Of a stretch of DNA of 16,186 bases, positions 14,087 through 16,186 are shown piece after piece (position 1 is the first letter of the stretch; the number at the start of each line of letters is the position of its first letter). The translations under genes were made by a program, and so were the position numbers. The stretch lies in the NCBI GenBank assembly GCA_021153265.1, contig JAGKTU010000048.1, positions 1 through 16,186 on the forward strand, in the 5' to 3' direction. Under the pieces are notes generated by a model. It did no database searches and was not told the origin of the DNA. It saw nothing but the letters and a program-made list of their open reading frames with translations. The stretch is from Clostridia bacterium (GTDB lineage Bacteria; Bacillota; Clostridia; Oscillospirales; Oscillospiraceae).

Positions 14087-16049
14087 AGAGAGAATCGAGG
14101 AGCTTACCGAGCTGCTGAAAGAGGCGAATTATCGGTATTATGTGCTGGATAACCCGAAAATCCACGATTTTGAGTATGATATGCTCTTAAGAGAGCTGGA
14201 AAATTTGGAAAAACAGCACCCGGAACTGGCAAAATCCGACTCTCCCACCCAGCGAGTTGGCGGCGAAGCGCTGACGCAGTTCCAAAAAGTGACACATCCC
14301 GTGCCATTGATGAGCTTGCAGGATGTGTTTTCCGAGGAGGAATTGTCGGATTTTCTGGAGAAAATTCTGGCGAGCGAACCGAACTCCCGGTTCTCTGTGG
14401 AGCCGAAAATCGACGGATTGTCCGTGGCTTTGGAGTATATCGACGGTAAATTCCATAAAGGCGCTACCCGGGGTGACGGAAATGTGGGCGAAGATGTGAC
14501 GGAAAACTTAAAAACCATTCGCTCGATTCCGATGACCATCGACAACGCACCCCCCAGATTGATCGTCAGGGGCGAGGTTTTTATGCCGAAAAAGAGCTTT
14601 GAAGCGCTGAATTTGCGGCAGGAAGCCGAAGGGAGGCCCTTATTTGCCAATCCCCGGAATGCTGCTGCCGGTTCTCTGCGGCAGCTTGACCCCAAAATCG
14701 CCGCCAAAAGAGGACTGGATATCTATATTTTCAACATTCAATTGGCGGAAGGTGTCGAATTTACGACCCACCAGGAGTCCTTGGAATACCTCAAAAAGCT
14801 TCATTTTAAGGTAATTCCCTATGATTTACTGGCAAAAACGGAGGATGTGGTTGCATATATTCGTGCAATTAATGAAAACCGGGATCAGCTGACCTGCGAC
14901 ATCGACGGCGCTGTGGTCAAAGTGGATGACCTCGATCAGCGGGTGCGTCTGGGCGCAACGGCCAAGTTCCCCCGGTGGGCTGCCGCCTACAAATATCCTC
15001 CCGAGATCAAGCCCACTGTTGTGGAGGATATTGTTGTACAGGTGGGCCGTACCGGTGTACTGACCCCCAAGGCGGTGGTGCGCCCGGTGCGCCTGGCCGG
15101 CACGACTGTAACCAACGCCACGCTGCACAATCAGGATTTTATCTCTCAGCGGGACATCCGAATCGGCGACACGGTGCTGATCCGGAAGGCGGGAGAGATT
15201 ATCCCGGAGATTCTGGAGGTGGACATTTCCAAGCGACCGGAGGGGACGAGTGCCTATGTGCTGCCTTGTAACTGCCCGGTTTGCGGCGCGAAAACGGAAA
15301 AGGATCCCGATGGTGCGTTCCTGCGCTGCACAGGCGCGGAATGTCCGGCTCAGCTCAGCCGGAATATTGCCCATTTTGTCAGCCGGGATGCCATGGATAT
15401 CGATGGTCTTGGTGGAGCTATTGTGGAAGGTCTGATCGAAAAGGGGCTGATCAAGTCTGCTGCGGATATCTACTATCTGCAGTTGGATGACATCAAGAGT
15501 CTGTGGAAAGCCGGTACGACTGCCGCAAAAAAGCTGCTGGCCGCCATTGAAGACAGTAAGCAGCGGGATCTGAGCCGCCTGATCTATGCGCTGGGCATCC
15601 GGCAGGTGGGCCAGAAGACCGGCAAGGTGCTGGCATCTACCTTCGGAACCATGGATGCCCTGATGAACGCGTCTTTGGAAGCGCTGACTGAGGTGAGCGA
15701 TGTGGGTGAGGTGACTGCGGCAAATATCCATGACTGGTTTGCCTCGGAGCAGTCTCAGCATCTGATTCAGCGGCTTCGGGATGCCGGTGTGAATTTTGAA
15801 AGCACCCGCAGCGTCACCGATGCCCGGTTCGCAGGGAAAACCTTCGTTTTGACAGGCGCGCTGAGCAAGTTTACCCGGGATGAGGCAACGGAAAAGATCG
15901 AGCTCTTCGGCGGAAAGGCTGCAGGTTCGGTGTCCAAGAAGACCAGTTTCGTAGTGGTTGGCGAGAATGCCGGCTCCAAAGAGCGAAAGGCACGGGAGTT
16001 GGGAATTCCGATCCTAACGGAAGATGAATTCCTGGAAATGATCCAATAA
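14076..16049 (+). CDS. ligA: NAD+-dependent DNA ligase LigA
   Basis: LigA seals nicks in replication and repair using NAD+. The 657-residue protein has the usual domain order. First comes an NMN-binding Ia domain (YRYYVLDNPKIHDFEYDMLLREL, 19-41). Next is the adenylation domain with the nucleotidyl-accepting Lys111 in EPKIDGLSVAL, then an OB fold. A four-cysteine zinc finger follows (Cys400, Cys403, Cys418, Cys423), then helix-hairpin-helix repeats (DIDGLGGAIVEGLIEKGLI and the region around 500-575). A C-terminal BRCT domain (about 582-657, GKTFVLTGALSKFTRDEA) ends the protein. GGAGG lies 6 nt before the ATG inside yunB, so translation is coupled to it. A pcrA-ligA pairing is common in Firmicutes; yunB between them is the less usual part. 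Confidence 0.98.
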   Translation: MNPKERIEELTELLKEANYRYYVLDNPKIHDFEYDMLLRELENLEKQHPELAKSDSPTQRVGGEALTQFQKVTHPVPLMSLQDVFSEEELSDFLEKILASEPNSRFSVEPKIDGLSVALEYIDGKFHKGATRGDGNVGEDVTENLKTIRSIPMTIDNAPPRLIVRGEVFMPKKSFEALNLRQEAEGRPLFANPRNAAAGSLRQLDPKIAAKRGLDIYIFNIQLAEGVEFTTHQESLEYLKKLHFKVIPYDLLAKTEDVVAYIRAINENRDQLTCDIDGAVVKVDDLDQRVRLGATAKFPRWAAAYKYPPEIKPTVVEDIVVQVGRTGVLTPKAVVRPVRLAGTTVTNATLHNQDFISQRDIRIGDTVLIRKAGEIIPEILEVDISKRPEGTSAYVLPCNCPVCGAKTEKDPDGAFLRCTGAECPAQLSRNIAHFVSRDAMDIDGLGGAIVEGLIEKGLIKSAADIYYLQLDDIKSLWKAGTTAAKKLLAAIEDSKQRDLSRLIYALGIRQVGQKTGKVLASTFGTMDALMNASLEALTEVSDVGEVTAANIHDWFASEQSQHLIQRLRDAGVNFESTRSVTDARFAGKTFVLTGALSKFTRDEATEKIELFGGKAAGSVSKKTSFVVVGENAGSKERKARELGIPILTEDEFLEMIQ

Positions 16050-16053
16050 ATAA

Positions 16054-16091
16054 CACGCCGGAAGGGAGAAACCTTCCGGCGTGGGCTTTTT
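16054..16091 (+). terminator. intrinsic terminator after ligA
   Basis: CACGCCGGAAGG, loop GAGAAA, CCTTCCGGCGTG is a perfect 12-bp stem followed by GGC and five T. It lies against the stop codon of the converging minus-strand gene and closes the pcrA-yunB-ligA unit. Confidence 0.93.
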
Positions 16092-16186
16092 ATAGGGAAA
16101 AATCTTCAGAATCGTACTTGCTGAAGTCCATGGCTTTGGCCTTGCAAGGGATGCGCTTGCAGGGATCGTAACGGAAGCGCATGCAC
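16090..16186 (-). CDS. C-terminal end of an unidentified protein (cut by the window edge)
   Basis: A minus-strand frame is open from the right edge to a TAA at 16090-16092, giving 31 residues: CMRFRYDPCKRIPCKAKAMD, then FSKYDSEDFSL. The composition and the convergent terminator at the stop support a real gene end. Three cysteines and many basic residues are visible, but I do not recognise the family from this tail. It converges on ligA. Confidence 0.5.
   Translation of the reverse strand, partial: CMRFRYDPCKRIPCKAKAMDFSKYDSEDFSL

Noticed and set aside
14826..15761. A 311-codon minus-strand frame opposite ligA.
   Set aside because: It is a shadow of ligA with no ribosome binding site and no recognisable protein pattern.
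1..16186. CRISPR arrays, rRNA genes, insertion sequences, toxin-antitoxin pairs or defence genes.
   Set aside because: I saw no regularly spaced repeats, rRNA-like sequence, transposase motifs or small gene pairs of that kind. Apart from the left edge, the window is filled by identifiable housekeeping and sporulation genes, so a hidden new system is unlikely here.

Overview
This 16.2 kb window looks like chromosomal DNA from a spore-forming Gram-positive anaerobe of the class Clostridia, probably an Oscillospirales/Ruminococcaceae-type gut bacterium. That placement is an inference. It rests on AGGAGG-type ribosome binding sites, sigma-A promoters with 17-bp spacers, a T-box leader on valS, a spoIIAA-spoIIAB-sigF operon, a yunB sporulation gene and a low-to-medium GC content. 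Nearly all of the window is housekeeping. The only accessory DNA is at the left edge.

Left edge (1-900): a tRNA-Pro(CGG) gene with encoded CCA lies on the minus strand with its own consensus promoter and terminator. About 150 bp past its 3' end is the start of a tyrosine-integrase gene that has lost its whole catalytic domain. Tandem repeats resembling integrase arm sites lie between the two. This looks like the remnant of an element integrated at the tRNA gene. A short inverted repeat with a 6-bp spacer sits exactly where the integrase reading frame ends.

Queuosine block (980-4590): queA, an alpha/beta hydrolase and tgt are tightly packed behind one promoter. yajC follows with its own probable promoter and a terminator. 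Tgt inserts a preQ1-type base into tRNA and QueA acts later in the same pathway. The role of the hydrolase between them is not evident.

Middle (4596-6340): a self-contained zinc-ribbon membrane protein gene converges on a GT2 glycosyltransferase gene, and the two share a hairpin terminator. The glycosyltransferase promoter is back-to-back with the valS promoter.

valS block (6378-9420): a T-box leader with a GUC (Val) specifier controls valyl-tRNA synthetase. Two tandem hairpin terminators follow.

Sporulation and DNA-repair block (9455-16091): spoIIAA, spoIIAB and sigF overlap by 4 bp each and encode the forespore sigma-F partner-switch. pcrA (UvrD-type helicase), yunB (sporulation) and ligA (NAD-dependent DNA ligase) follow on the same strand and end at a strong terminator. 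The C-terminal end of an unidentified minus-strand gene enters from the right edge.

I did not find a convincing new multi-gene system. The observations most worth checking are the truncated integrase with its junction repeat, the hydrolase inside the queuosine operon, and an acidic insertion in the PcrA helicase.
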